Counted from the stretch's first letter, positions 1 through 8,924 are shown. The stretch: 21,994 nt of DNA from Taishania sp. (GCA_030150045.1 JASLGM010000044.1:1-21994), one strand, 5' to 3'. Notes: generated from the sequence alone by a model not told the origin. Numbers and translations: made by a program.

Positions 1-34
1 AAAACAAAAAAGCCTCCTCATTGCTGAGAAGGCT
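1..34 (-). terminator. Rho-independent terminator of tRNA-Asp
   Basis: On the minus strand a 10-bp stem (AGCCTTCTCA pairing with TGAGGAGGCT, one G-U) closes a GCAA loop (11-20 with 25-34) and runs into TTTTTTGTTTT at 11-1. It lies 20 nt past the tRNA 3' end, so it is the natural stop for that transcript. Confidence 0.85.
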
Positions 35-54
35 TTAGCTTAAAACGTAAATTG

Positions 55-128
55 CGGTCTGGACGGGACTCGAACCCGCGACCCCATGCGTGACAGGCAT
101 GTATTCTAACCAACTGAACTACCAAACC
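55..128 (-). tRNA. tRNA-Asp (anticodon GTC)
   Basis: Read on the minus strand the 74-nt sequence gives a 7-bp acceptor stem (GGTTTGG with CCAGACC, one G-U), a D arm, an anticodon arm ATGCC-TGTCACG-with loop anticodon GTC, and a T arm with GGTTCGAGTCC. The discriminator base is G at position 55. The CCA end is not encoded (GCAAT follows), as is usual in Bacteroidota, so the tail must be added by CCA transferase. It decodes the Asp codons GAC and GAT. Confidence 0.96.
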
Positions 129-145
129 AAAATCTTTACTATCGT

Positions 146-161
146 TGTCGCTACAGCGACA
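146..161 (-). other. Hairpin in the tRNA-Asp leader
   Basis: TGTCGC and GCGACA form a perfect 6-bp stem around a TACA (plus strand) loop, about 18 nt upstream of the mature tRNA 5' end and downstream of the proposed promoter, so it would be in the precursor removed by RNase P. No function can be read from it. Confidence 0.5.
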
Positions 162-199
162 TTCAAGTTTTGTGTAATGCTTTTCGTTAAAAGCGTGTG

Positions 200-232
200 C
201 AAATATACGGAAATTTCCTCTAATAAAACAAA
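200..232 (-). promoter_or_regulatory. Bacteroidota-type promoter for tRNA-Asp
   Basis: The minus strand carries TTTG (232-229), 21 nt, then TATATTTG (207-200), an exact match to the TAnnTTTG -7 element used by the primary sigma factor of Bacteroidota. Transcription would start near 193 and give a leader of about 65 nt before the tRNA. The only gene downstream on this strand is the tRNA, so the assignment is fairly safe. Confidence 0.75.
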
Positions 233-295
233 TGATTGATAAACATTTTTAAAGTTTTCTTCAATTAATCTGCTAATCATTTCAATATGTGCGCC

Positions 296-2182
296 TTATT
301 TTCCAGCCATCCGAAAGATATCCTCTAATTCCATTCTTGAAATCGGGTGGTATCCATCTTTTGCAGATTCAAAAACGGTGCGTACCCACGTGCGATCACT
401 TGGATATTTACTATTTGCAAGATCTTTGTAAAGTGGGAAAATAAACTTTCCACGTCCAACTTTGGTAATAAACTGCTTCATTGATGGACGAATATTTGTA
501 TAACCACTACGAATACCAACGCGGAACCATTCTGTCATAATCTCTGCATTTCCACTTGCTTTGAAGTTGTATTTATAATCCAATTTCTGCAAATACTTAG
601 GCTCTGTATAGGAAGGCAGGCTTCGAATAAAGATCATCCACTCTTGGGTTGTTAAATCGTGCATATTGATTTTACGAAGTTTTTCAAACTTTCCTTCACC
701 AGCTTCAGCACTTAATTTCTGAAGAAAATCCATACGTGTACTTGTCGGAATATCCATTGAAACGGGTAAACCTGGTGCATATATCCATTCATCAACATTG
801 AAATTAGATTTTTTAGGCAACAAGAGTTTGCTTTCTAATTCGTCAATAAAGTCTTCTGTTCGCAAAGTCGAGAATGCATATTTCTTAAAATATTCTTTCA
901 GAAATTTATCAAATGTAGGTCGTCCAAACTCTTTCTCCAAGGCGCGCAACAACAAAGCCCCTTTGAAATAAGCAATATCAGTACACGCTCTTTCTGGATC
1001 TTCGATATCTAGTTTCAACATGGTTTCTTGCTCTGGTAAATCCTGAAGTGTCGCCTGCAATTCTTGATATTCGATTACTTTTAGTAAATCAGCGATTTCT
1101 TCCCCATAAATGGCTTCCATGATTCTATTTTCAAGGTAAACGGTAAACCCTTCATTCAGCCAAAAGTCATTCCATGATGCATTTGTAACCAAGTTTCCAG
1201 ACCAAGAATGTGCTAATTCATGAGCAATTACAAAAACGAGGCTTTTGTCACCTGCTATCAATGTTGGGTTCGCAAAGGTTAAACGAGGATTCTCCATTCC
1301 TCCAATTGGGAAAGAATACGGCAATACTAAGACATCGTATTGTCCCCATTCATATGGCCCAAAGAGATTTTCAGCTACGTGAATCATTTCAGGCATGTCT
1401 TCAAACTCTTGTGCACAAGCTTGTACCAACTGAGGTTCTGCATACACACCACAACTTGGTCCTAAAGCTCTATATTCAATATCTCCGACCGCTAAAGCGA
1501 TTAAATATGGTGGGATTTTTTGATTCATTTCAAAATGATAAATTCCCTTATCATTTTTTTCTTTTGGATTGGTTGCGCTCATTAACGCTAGTAAATCCTT
1601 AGGGACTTTTACATCTGCCGAATAGGTAATTCGATTGGAGGGTGTACATTGTAAAGGTATCCAGGTACGGGTATGAATTGCTTCACCTTGTGAATATAAA
1701 TAAGGGTGCTTTTTCCCTTCTGTCAAATTGGGCTTTAACCAATCTAAAGCGGTTGTTTCTTCTGTCGTTTTATAATAAATATTTACATATTCGGTCAAGG
1801 AATCAATCACAACCATTAGAGGAGATCCGAGAATATCATCAAAGGGACCGATAACATAATCTGTCTCTCTCTCTTGATCTTTACCTAATGTTACCTTTTG
1901 AATTTCTATGTATTTAATATCAAAAATTGCGGTGTCTGTGCGGGTCAGATTCTCCATTTGATGTCTAGCAACACCATATATAGTCTGATTATCGAAATTT
2001 ACATCAAGTTCTAAATGCAAATGCTTGGTTCGTATTTCGTCAACATTTGCGTACGAATGTGGATCGCTTTGTTTAACCAATAATAAATTACTTTTGGCAA
2101 CGTTCTTAAACTGGTTTTCAGTGCATCCTATCAATAGCAATGCAAACAACACTCCAACCCAGCTAATAAAATTCGTTTTCAT
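296..2182 (-). CDS. M1 family aminopeptidase, leukotriene A4 hydrolase type, lipoprotein
   Basis: A 628-aa zinc metallopeptidase that removes N-terminal residues from peptides. The M1 signatures are visible: the exopeptidase motif GGMENPR (294-300), the zinc site HELAH (H321, E322, H325) with the third ligand E344 in WLNEG, and a Tyr (Y405, in AYFKG) where the family has its catalytic Tyr. The stretch GGMENPRLTF...HELAHSWSGNLVTN is characteristic of the LTA4H branch, and the length fits that branch (about 610 aa) plus a signal sequence. The N-terminus is a lipoprotein signal with lipobox LIGC and Cys20 as the lipidated residue, so the enzyme is likely anchored on the outer membrane or in the periplasm. 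It is the last gene of a minus-strand operon, 26 bp after tcdA. Three peptide importers start divergently on the other side of the operon, which suggests that it trims peptides before uptake. Epoxide hydrolase activity, as in the mammalian enzyme, cannot be inferred. Confidence 0.93.
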   Translation of the reverse strand: MKTNFISWVGVLFALLLIGCTENQFKNVAKSNLLLVKQSDPHSYANVDEIRTKHLHLELDVNFDNQTIYGVARHQMENLTRTDTAIFDIKYIEIQKVTLGKDQERETDYVIGPFDDILGSPLMVVIDSLTEYVNIYYKTTEETTALDWLKPNLTEGKKHPYLYSQGEAIHTRTWIPLQCTPSNRITYSADVKVPKDLLALMSATNPKEKNDKGIYHFEMNQKIPPYLIALAVGDIEYRALGPSCGVYAEPQLVQACAQEFEDMPEMIHVAENLFGPYEWGQYDVLVLPYSFPIGGMENPRLTFANPTLIAGDKSLVFVIAHELAHSWSGNLVTNASWNDFWLNEGFTVYLENRIMEAIYGEEIADLLKVIEYQELQATLQDLPEQETMLKLDIEDPERACTDIAYFKGALLLRALEKEFGRPTFDKFLKEYFKKYAFSTLRTEDFIDELESKLLLPKKSNFNVDEWIYAPGLPVSMDIPTSTRMDFLQKLSAEAGEGKFEKLRKINMHDLTTQEWMIFIRSLPSYTEPKYLQKLDYKYNFKASGNAEIMTEWFRVGIRSGYTNIRPSMKQFITKVGRGKFIFPLYKDLANSKYPSDRTWVRTVFESAKDGYHPISRMELEDIFRMAGK

Positions 2183-2208
2183 ACTCCCCTCTATCTTTAC
2201 TGCTTATT

Positions 2209-2946
2209 TTATTCTTTCTCTTCGACTTCTCTTGTAATCAATCGGATACATTCCGTAGCACCAACTAATCCGAACATAGCTGGCATAAATGCAGATGTTC
2301 CGTAAAATGAGCGTTTAAACCCTGTGCCATCAGTCATTTTCAACGCATCTTTGTTTTGCAATTCACTTGAAAAAACAGTTCTAACCCGTCTAAAATCAAC
2401 TCCTTTTTTTCGCAATCTCTTCTTTATGTGTGCGGCTAACTTACAGTTATATGTATTCGTTAATCGGGCCACTTGTACACGAGAGACATCCATTTTCCCT
2501 CCTGCTCCCATGTGAGATATGATTCTTACCTTAAAACGCATACAGGCAAGTATCCATTCAAGTTTAGGTGTAACGGAATCAATACAATCCATTACAATAT
2601 CTGGCTCATAAGTTTTCATAATCTCCCATACACGTGATGGTTCAACAAATTCTTCTAATACATTTAATTTAATATCCGGATTAATATCTACTAAACGTTC
2701 AGCTAGTACAACAGCTTTACCTCTACCTATGGTAGATTCTAATGCCGTTAATTGGCGATTTTTGTTCGTTATATCAAAGGTGTCACCATCAATAATGGTC
2801 AACTTTCCGACTCCTGAACGGGCAATAAATTCTGCAGCAAAAGATCCGACTCCACCAAGTCCAACAATCAAAACATGTGCTTTTTTCAATTTATTTACGG
2901 CTTCCCCCCCTATCAATAATTCTGTGCGCTCTAGCCAATCTGCCAT
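2209..2946 (-). CDS. tcdA: tRNA threonylcarbamoyladenosine dehydratase (TcdA, E1-like ThiF/MoeB fold)
   Basis: A 245-aa cytoplasmic enzyme that uses ATP to cyclise t6A at position 37 of ANN-decoding tRNAs to ct6A. It shows the Rossmann glycine motif GLGGVG (29-34), the acid IIDGD (51-55) and the Asn/Arg segment NKNRQ (61-65) that bind ATP in the E1 superfamily. The family-typical segments DCIDSVTPK (120-128) and GAGGKMD (147-153) are also present. Length is normal for TcdA (about 240-270 aa). ThiF and MoeB are the alternatives, but there is no zinc CxxC pair or thiamine/molybdopterin neighbour. Its start overlaps the 3' end of the upstream TatD-like gene by 16 nt and its stop is 26 bp before the peptidase, so the three are probably one transcript. 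Confidence 0.92.
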   Translation of the reverse strand: MADWLERTELLIGGEAVNKLKKAHVLIVGLGGVGSFAAEFIARSGVGKLTIIDGDTFDITNKNRQLTALESTIGRGKAVVLAERLVDINPDIKLNVLEEFVEPSRVWEIMKTYEPDIVMDCIDSVTPKLEWILACMRFKVRIISHMGAGGKMDVSRVQVARLTNTYNCKLAAHIKKRLRKKGVDFRRVRTVFSSELQNKDALKMTDGTGFKRSFYGTSAFMPAMFGLVGATECIRLITREVEEKE

Positions 2947-3572
2947 TTAGTATATGTCTTTTGAAAATTCATTATTATTTGTTGGCTCAAGTCCTCTATT
3001 GGAAGTTCGAAAAGCGATGCTGCTGATTCATAAACCACTTCAATCGCAATATTGGAATCATCCGTTTCCAATAATAATCTATCCAATGGAATTTCCTTAA
3101 TCCATTTTTTATCTTTTTGCTTTGTAACAATTGCTGATCCTAAAGAAAGCATGATTTTTTCACATTTCAATACTTGATCCACAAGATTTTTTTTATCAAA
3201 ACCATGAAACACCCAATTTCGCTCCGGATTTACTTCTTGATAACCTTTTAAAATCCACTCCCATGCACGAACACAATGTAAAATCACAGGTAATCCTTCT
3301 TCTTCCGCCCATTTGGCTTGTGCTAAAAAAAAAAGATATTGTCCTTTCAAAGCCAATGCTTCACGACTATCTAATCCTATCTCACCAATAGCAATTGTAG
3401 ATGAATTAATGCGCCCCATCAAAACACCAGAAATCTCATTTACAGTGAATTGAAAAACATCTTTAGGGTGAATCCCAACAGAGTTCCAGGTTTCAACCGA
3501 AGCCTTTTCTTTCTGAAAAATCTCTAAATCTTTTAGCCTTGAATGATGTGTATGTGCGTTTAAGAAAAGCAT
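2931..3572 (-). CDS. TatD family metal-dependent hydrolase (short)
   Basis: A 213-aa member of the TatD branch of the amidohydrolase superfamily, TIM-barrel metallohydrolases that include 3'-5' DNases. Candidate metal ligands are in the right order: HTH (H7, H9) on strand 1, E64 in IGEIGLD, H99 in ILHC, H123 in VFHGF and D171 in LLLETDDS. SVGIHP (31-36) is another family hallmark. It is about 45-50 residues shorter than typical TatD proteins (around 260 aa): the region between the HTH motif and IGEIGLD and the loop after D171 are trimmed. All predicted ligands remain, so it may well be active, but its substrate is unknown. It is the first gene of the operon with tcdA and overlaps it by 16 nt. 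Only 34 bp separate it from the divergent transporter gene, so any promoter must overlap coding sequence. Confidence 0.85.
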   Translation of the reverse strand: MLFLNAHTHHSRLKDLEIFQKEKASVETWNSVGIHPKDVFQFTVNEISGVLMGRINSSTIAIGEIGLDSREALALKGQYLFFLAQAKWAEEEGLPVILHCVRAWEWILKGYQEVNPERNWVFHGFDKKNLVDQVLKCEKIMLSLGSAIVTKQKDKKWIKEIPLDRLLLETDDSNIAIEVVYESAASLFELPIEDLSQQIIMNFQKTYTKWQIG

Positions 3573-3606
3573 AAGCGAATATACATACTCTCGCTAATTA
3601 AAAAAA

Positions 3607-5427
3607 ATGTCTATTTTCGAAAACGATAATTACCAAAAAAATATGGAATCTATTTCTAAACAGAGCATGTTTGACTCTAAAGTTCTTGGTCATCCAAGTG
3701 GACTTTTTGTACTCTTTTTCACAGAAATGTGGGAGCGTTTCTCCTTCTATGGAATGCGCGTCCTTTTATTACAATACCTCACAGCAGCTGTTTTGGTTGG
3801 AGATCCAAAATCTGGATTAGGTTGGGACATTAAATCCGCCTCAGCTTTATACGGAACATATGTCATGCTTTTATACATCACTCCAGTTTTTGGAGGAATC
3901 ATTGCTGACAAATTTTTAGGTTCATGGAAATCTGTAATTGTAGGTGCATTAATCATGACATTTGGTCACGCCGCAATGGCCTTCGAAAGTGAAACAACTT
4001 TCTTTATTGGTTTAGCATGCTTGATCTTGGGTACAGGTTTCTTTAAGCCTAATATGCCGGCAATTCTTGGAGAAATGTACAAAGACTTCCCAGAAAAAAA
4101 AGACGGTGGATACACCATCTTCTACATGGGGGTTAATGCTGGTGCATTCTTTGGAATGATGCTTTGTGGATACTTCGCAGAAAAATACGGTTGGCACCTA
4201 GGTTTTGGATTAGCTGGAATTTTTATGCTGCTAGGAACAATTCAATTCTGGTTGGCAAAACCTCTTTTTGGAAAAATTGGTGATTTGAAATCACAAAAAA
4301 TAAACGTTTCAGAAGAAGATGTAGAAGAATATGCTCATCCAGATGAAGCAAAAAGAAATCCTTTCAAAATCTCAGACATAGCAATGATTATCATTGTTTC
4401 TGTCCTTGGTTTAGCCTTTGCGTTTAACGATCCTATTTCTAAACATTTACCTGAATTGGACATCTTTAAATTCATTGACATTCCTTTAAGTGATGGTGGT
4501 ATTTTTAGAGGGCAAAACATCATTATTATTGTCACTTTATTATTGTTTATCACTCTAATAATCTCTCGTGTTTTACGATATGGTAAAATTGTAAGAGACC
4601 GTATGTTTGCTATTATTATTCTTGCTTTCACCCTTATCTTCTTCTTTATGAGTTTTGAGCAAGGTGCTTCTTCATTAGTTTTCGTTGCAAGAGATTACAT
4701 TGACAGAGATTTAGCAGGAAACTCTCTTCTTATTTATAATATTGTTAATACTTTATTGACCGTGATTCCATTATCAGTGATTTCATGGGTATTGATTAAA
4801 CTTTGCCGTGTTACTTGGTCAAAAATCAGCTTATCAAACACAATACTTTTAATTTGCTTTAGTTTAATCTGGATTGCTGTAATTGCAATGTTATACAAAG
4901 AATATACTTCAGAAAGTTCTCAAATTACCGTTTCTTGGTTCTCTACATTAAATGCTTTCTTTATTATTCTTCTTGCATCAAGCGTCTCTAAAATTTGGGA
5001 ATCAAAATACAACCCACCAGTTGCTTTCAAATATGGATTTGGATTAATCTTCGTTGCAATTGGATTCTTAGTATTAGGTATTGGTTCTTGGGGAATTCAA
5101 GAAGGAATGAAGATTTCAATGATCTTTTTAATACTAACATATTTATTTCACACCATCGGTGAACTCTTCATCTCTCCTGTTGGCCTTTCTTACATCAGTA
5201 AATTAGTCCCAAGCAGAATGATGGCATTTATGTATGGTATCTGGTACTTAGCGATTGCTATTGCACAAAAATTAGCTGCACAAGTAGGCGGTCAAATTGA
5301 AAGTATTAAGGAAGAACACTCCCTAAGTCACTTCTTCTTTCTATTCACTGCTATTCCTGTTGCGGCAGCACTAATCGTAATGGCATTACATCCATTAATT
5401 AAGAAATTAATGCACGGAATTAAGTAA
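3607..5427 (+). CDS. POT/PTR2 family peptide:proton symporter, paralogue 1
   Basis: A 606-aa inner-membrane transporter of di- and tripeptides driven by the proton gradient. The POT signature ExxERFxFYG is at E40-G49 in helix 1, followed by GTGFFKPN and FYMGVNAGAFFG, the second PTR2 signature; many hydrophobic helices (about 14) follow. A charged cytoplasmic loop (about residues 225-255, rich in Glu and Lys) is longer than in the third paralogue. The start at 3607 leaves only 34 bp to the divergent TatD-like gene. An in-frame ATG at 3643 (residue 13) gives an N-terminus that matches paralogue 2 much better (16 against 17 residues before GHPSG), so 3643 is a serious alternative start. It is the nearest relative of the next gene; the two look like a tandem duplication. 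A terminator follows the stop codon. Confidence 0.93.
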   Translation: MSIFENDNYQKNMESISKQSMFDSKVLGHPSGLFVLFFTEMWERFSFYGMRVLLLQYLTAAVLVGDPKSGLGWDIKSASALYGTYVMLLYITPVFGGIIADKFLGSWKSVIVGALIMTFGHAAMAFESETTFFIGLACLILGTGFFKPNMPAILGEMYKDFPEKKDGGYTIFYMGVNAGAFFGMMLCGYFAEKYGWHLGFGLAGIFMLLGTIQFWLAKPLFGKIGDLKSQKINVSEEDVEEYAHPDEAKRNPFKISDIAMIIIVSVLGLAFAFNDPISKHLPELDIFKFIDIPLSDGGIFRGQNIIIIVTLLLFITLIISRVLRYGKIVRDRMFAIIILAFTLIFFFMSFEQGASSLVFVARDYIDRDLAGNSLLIYNIVNTLLTVIPLSVISWVLIKLCRVTWSKISLSNTILLICFSLIWIAVIAMLYKEYTSESSQITVSWFSTLNAFFIILLASSVSKIWESKYNPPVAFKYGFGLIFVAIGFLVLGIGSWGIQEGMKISMIFLILTYLFHTIGELFISPVGLSYISKLVPSRMMAFMYGIWYLAIAIAQKLAAQVGGQIESIKEEHSLSHFFFLFTAIPVAAALIVMALHPLIKKLMHGIK

Positions 5428-5452
5428 TTATTCCATTGTACATAAATGATTT

Positions 5453-5486
5453 AGAGGTGCTTTTTTACATTGCACCTCTTTTTTTT
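5453..5486 (+). terminator. Rho-independent terminator after POT paralogue 1
   Basis: AGAGGTGC (5453-5460) pairs perfectly with GCACCTCT (5472-5479), with an 11-nt loop and a run of eight T (5479-5486). It separates the first transporter gene from the other two, so the latter need their own promoter or read-through. Confidence 0.85.
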
Positions 5487-5526
5487 AGCTTGATGTGTTA
5501 ATTTTATATAAATTCACGATTTCAAA

Positions 5527-5566
5527 AACGTAAAAATCAAGATGAACGAATTCTTGAATCTACGTT
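5527..5566 (+). promoter_or_regulatory. 40-bp imperfect palindrome upstream of POT paralogue 2
   Basis: AACGTA, 4 nt, TCAAGA (5527-5542) is mirrored by TCTTGA, 3 nt, TACGTT (5552-5566), around a 9-nt centre. The palindrome ends 16 bp before the ATG, between the terminator of the first POT gene and the second. It could be an operator for a dimeric regulator or a hairpin in the mRNA leader that covers the translation start. No TAnnTTTG promoter is visible in this gap. Confidence 0.45.
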
Positions 5567-5582
5567 ATCATAAAAAAGTAAT

Positions 5583-7352
5583 ATGAGCTCTACAACATCA
5601 AATCCTGATTTTTTCAAATCAAATGTATTAGGTCACCCAAGTGGGTTATTTGTACTTTTTTTCACTGAAATGTGGGAACGTTTTTCATTCTATGGAATGC
5701 GTGTACTTTTAATTCTTTTTTTAACAGCTGCTATTTCAGGTGATAATCCAGGTTGGGGTTGGGACACAGAAAAAGCAACAGCTTTATTTGGAACTTATGC
5801 CATGCTTCTTTACATTACTCCTATCTTCGGGGGAATTATCGCAGATAAATATTGGGGATACCGTTGGGCTGTATTAGTTGGCTCTATATTAATGACACTT
5901 GGTCACGCTGCGATGGCACTTGATACTCCATTAATGTTGTACATTGGTTTAGGTCTTTTGGTTATTGGAACTGGTTTTTTCAAACCTAACATGACATCTA
6001 TACTTTCTGAAATGTACAAGGCCTTTCCTGAGAAAAAAGACGGTGCTTACACCATTTTCTATATGGGGGTAAATGCAGGTGCTTTCTTCGGTATGTTACT
6101 TTGTGGATACCTTGCGAAAAGTAAAGGATGGCATTGGGGATTCGGTTTAGCAGGAATTTTTATGCTTTTGGGGACATTGCAGTTTTGGTTAGCAAAACCA
6201 TTATTCGGTACAATTGGAGACGTTCCTTTAAAAGGAGATGCTAAAAAATTGGAAGAAGAAAAAATCCAAGCGGCAACAGAAAATAACGAGGATGAAAAGA
6301 AAAATCCTTTCACAACTTTAGACATGATCCTCATTGTTATTACAACAATTATTGGTCTATTATACGCTTTCAATGACCCTATTTCAAAAATTGGTGGTTA
6401 TAACTTATTCAACTTCGAAGTTTCAGGAATTGACGGTTCTATCGTTGTCGTAAGTGCAGGTTTATTAATGTTCGCTTACTTAATCATTTCAAGAATTAGT
6501 CGATACACAAAAATTGTAAGAGACAGAATGATTGCAGTAGTAATCTTTGCCTTCTTTACAATCTTCTTTTGGATGTCATTTGAACAAGGTGCATCTTCGC
6601 TGGTAATTTTTGCTAAAAATAATGTAGACCGCGAATTAGTAGGAACATCTTTAACTCTTTTCAATATTACCAATACGTTGTTAACAGTTATTCCTTTGAT
6701 TATTATTTCATGGGTATTGTTCTTACTTGCAAAACGAACTTACAAACAAGCATTAGCTACAAACATAGTACTTGCCATTACTTTTATTGGTGTTTGGGGA
6801 ATCTCCATCTGGATGTTATACTCAGAATTTACAAAAACTTCTTCTGACATTGACCCGACTTGGTTCTCTATCATGAACTCATTCTTCATCATTACATTTG
6901 CTTCTTTAGTATCTAAAATTTGGGATTCTAAATACAACCCACCAGCAGCAGTTAAATACGGTCTTGGTCTAATTATTATGGCTATTGGTTTTGGATTATT
7001 AGCTTATGGATCTCATGGAATTACAGATGGAATAAAGGTATCCATGTTGTGGTTAGTAGCAGCATACCTTTTCCATACTTTAGGTGAATTATTCTTATCT
7101 CCAGTTGGATTATCATACGTTTCAAAACTTGTACCTGCACGCATGATTGCATTCATGTTTGGTATGTGGTACTTAGCTATTGCAATTGGAAATAAATTAG
7201 CAGGTGTACTTGGTGGAAAAATCGATCAAATTACTGAACAATATTCCCTTTCTTACTTCTTCCTAATTTTCACAGTTGTACCAATTGTTGCTGGAGTAAT
7301 CGTAATTGCATTAAACCCAGTATTGAAAAAACTAATGCACGGAGTCAAATAA
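5583..7352 (+). CDS. POT/PTR2 family peptide:proton symporter, paralogue 2
   Basis: A 589-aa inner-membrane oligopeptide transporter, highly similar in sequence to the preceding gene over its whole length, apart from the charged loop near residues 220-245 and the N-terminal tail. The helix-1 motif ExxERFxFYG starts at E29; GTGFFKPNM and FYMGVNAGAFFG follow. The end KLMHGVK is nearly the same as the end of paralogue 1 (KLMHGIK), as expected of a recent tandem duplication. It has its own leader with a palindrome (5527-5566) and is followed after 28 bp, without a terminator, by the third transporter, so the two are probably co-transcribed. Which peptides each copy carries cannot be told from the sequence. 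Confidence 0.94.
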   Translation: MSSTTSNPDFFKSNVLGHPSGLFVLFFTEMWERFSFYGMRVLLILFLTAAISGDNPGWGWDTEKATALFGTYAMLLYITPIFGGIIADKYWGYRWAVLVGSILMTLGHAAMALDTPLMLYIGLGLLVIGTGFFKPNMTSILSEMYKAFPEKKDGAYTIFYMGVNAGAFFGMLLCGYLAKSKGWHWGFGLAGIFMLLGTLQFWLAKPLFGTIGDVPLKGDAKKLEEEKIQAATENNEDEKKNPFTTLDMILIVITTIIGLLYAFNDPISKIGGYNLFNFEVSGIDGSIVVVSAGLLMFAYLIISRISRYTKIVRDRMIAVVIFAFFTIFFWMSFEQGASSLVIFAKNNVDRELVGTSLTLFNITNTLLTVIPLIIISWVLFLLAKRTYKQALATNIVLAITFIGVWGISIWMLYSEFTKTSSDIDPTWFSIMNSFFIITFASLVSKIWDSKYNPPAAVKYGLGLIIMAIGFGLLAYGSHGITDGIKVSMLWLVAAYLFHTLGELFLSPVGLSYVSKLVPARMIAFMFGMWYLAIAIGNKLAGVLGGKIDQITEQYSLSYFFLIFTVVPIVAGVIVIALNPVLKKLMHGVK

Positions 7353-7380
7353 ATAGAGCGTTAATACAAATAAACATCAA

Positions 7381-8874
7381 ATGAAAAGTGATCAAAACAG
7401 CACGCTAACAATAGAAGAAATTCAAGAGTTCAAAGGGAAATACCCAAAACAATTGTGGACATTATTCATGATTGAGATGTGGGAAAGATTCTGCTTCTAT
7501 GGAATGCGTGGGGTATTAACCATTTTTATGGTTGATCAGCTCTTTTTACAGGAAGACAAAGCGAATTTACAATATGGTGCTATACAAGCATTCATTTACG
7601 CTTTTACCTTTATTGGGGGAATCTTCGCTGACAAAATTCTAGGATTCAAAAAATCATTAGTATTTGGCGGAATCGTAATGGCCATTGGTAACATGATTAT
7701 CGCATTAAATCCACACGATTTCTTCTACATCGGTATTACTTTCTCAATCATTGGTACAGGTTTCTTTAAACCAAATATTTCCTCAATGGTTGGTGAACTG
7801 TACAAAGAAAATGACAGCCGAAGAGATGCAGGATACGGAATGTTCTACGCAGGAATCAACATCGGTGGCTTATTAGGTGGAGCGCTTTGTGTTTACCTTG
7901 GAAAATACCACTCTTGGAGCATGTGTTTCGCAGCAGCATCAATCGTTATGATTATCGGGTTAATCACCTACTTCATTACTCGTAAACAATTGAGCCCAAT
8001 CGGAAACTCTCCACTAGCACACTTTACACCTTCGAAAAGAAGAATCTCTGAACTAGCAGTGGTTGTAGGTGCTATCTTGACCATGCCCTTGATCCTGATC
8101 ATGGTAGAAAACACGCAGTACACAGATTATTTCATGTACTCTATTGGAGCAGTTGCCATTATTTATTTCCTTTATGAATTAGTGAAACTAGACATCGTTT
8201 CAAGAAAAAAACTAATTGCAGCTGGAATTTTCATCGTGATGTACCTCCTATTTAATACAATTTATGAGCAAAGTGGTGGTTCTCTTTCATTGTTTGCAAA
8301 AGACAATTTGGTAGATAGTCTTTTGTTTTTTAACATCGATCCAAACATCATTAACAACAGTTCAAACTCCTTCTTTATCGTACTTTTCAGCCCGTTAGTA
8401 GGTTTACTTTGGGTGTATTTAAGCAAAAAGAAATTAGAACCTAACACAGTATTAAAATTCGGAATCGGTTTCCTTTTTCTTTCACTCGGGTTCTTCTTAT
8501 TTTACTGCCTAATTTTCTTCGTAAATGAAGACGGAAAATCATCCTTAAACTTATTTACATTCACTTGGTTAGTGATTACTTTAGGTGAACTTTGTTTAGG
8601 TCCGATTGGAATGTCAATCATTACCAAATTATCACCAAAAAGACTTTTCGGGATGATGATGGGATTGTGGTTCTTAGCAAGTGCTTTTGGACAATTTATC
8701 GCAGGAAAAATCGGTGCTAAACTTTCTCAATCCAACACTGGAGATACATTAATGAGTAAAATAGAAGCGTATACAAATGGATACAAAGAATTGGCCATTT
8801 ACGCGCTTATCGGAGGTTTATTCCTTATTATTCTTTCCCCTATCATGAAACGTTTGATGGGTGATGTAAGATAA
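7381..8874 (+). CDS. POT/PTR2 family peptide:proton symporter, paralogue 3
   Basis: A 497-aa inner-membrane transporter of the same family, clearly more diverged than the other two. ExxERFCFYG starts at E32; GTGFFKPNISSM and FYAGINIGGLLGG are the second signature. It lacks the long charged loop of the neighbours, which accounts for much of its shorter length, and about 490-500 aa is the normal size of DtpT-like proteins. It starts 28 bp after paralogue 2 and ends at a strong terminator, closing the transporter locus. Three different POT proteins side by side suggest that this organism relies on peptides as a carbon and nitrogen source; this is inference from the context. Confidence 0.93.
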   Translation: MKSDQNSTLTIEEIQEFKGKYPKQLWTLFMIEMWERFCFYGMRGVLTIFMVDQLFLQEDKANLQYGAIQAFIYAFTFIGGIFADKILGFKKSLVFGGIVMAIGNMIIALNPHDFFYIGITFSIIGTGFFKPNISSMVGELYKENDSRRDAGYGMFYAGINIGGLLGGALCVYLGKYHSWSMCFAAASIVMIIGLITYFITRKQLSPIGNSPLAHFTPSKRRISELAVVVGAILTMPLILIMVENTQYTDYFMYSIGAVAIIYFLYELVKLDIVSRKKLIAAGIFIVMYLLFNTIYEQSGGSLSLFAKDNLVDSLLFFNIDPNIINNSSNSFFIVLFSPLVGLLWVYLSKKKLEPNTVLKFGIGFLFLSLGFFLFYCLIFFVNEDGKSSLNLFTFTWLVITLGELCLGPIGMSIITKLSPKRLFGMMMGLWFLASAFGQFIAGKIGAKLSQSNTGDTLMSKIEAYTNGYKELAIYALIGGLFLIILSPIMKRLMGDVR

Positions 8875-8892
8875 ATTACACACAAAATTACT

Positions 8893-8924
8893 AAGCCTCA
8901 GTACATTGTATTGAGGCTTTTTTT
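8893..8924 (+). terminator. Rho-independent terminator after POT paralogue 3
   Basis: AAGCCTCA (8893-8900) pairs with TGAGGCTT (8912-8919); a G-U and TAC/GTA extend the stem to a 3-nt loop, and seven T follow (8918-8924). The stem sequence closely resembles that of the terminator at 12726-12757. Confidence 0.88.
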
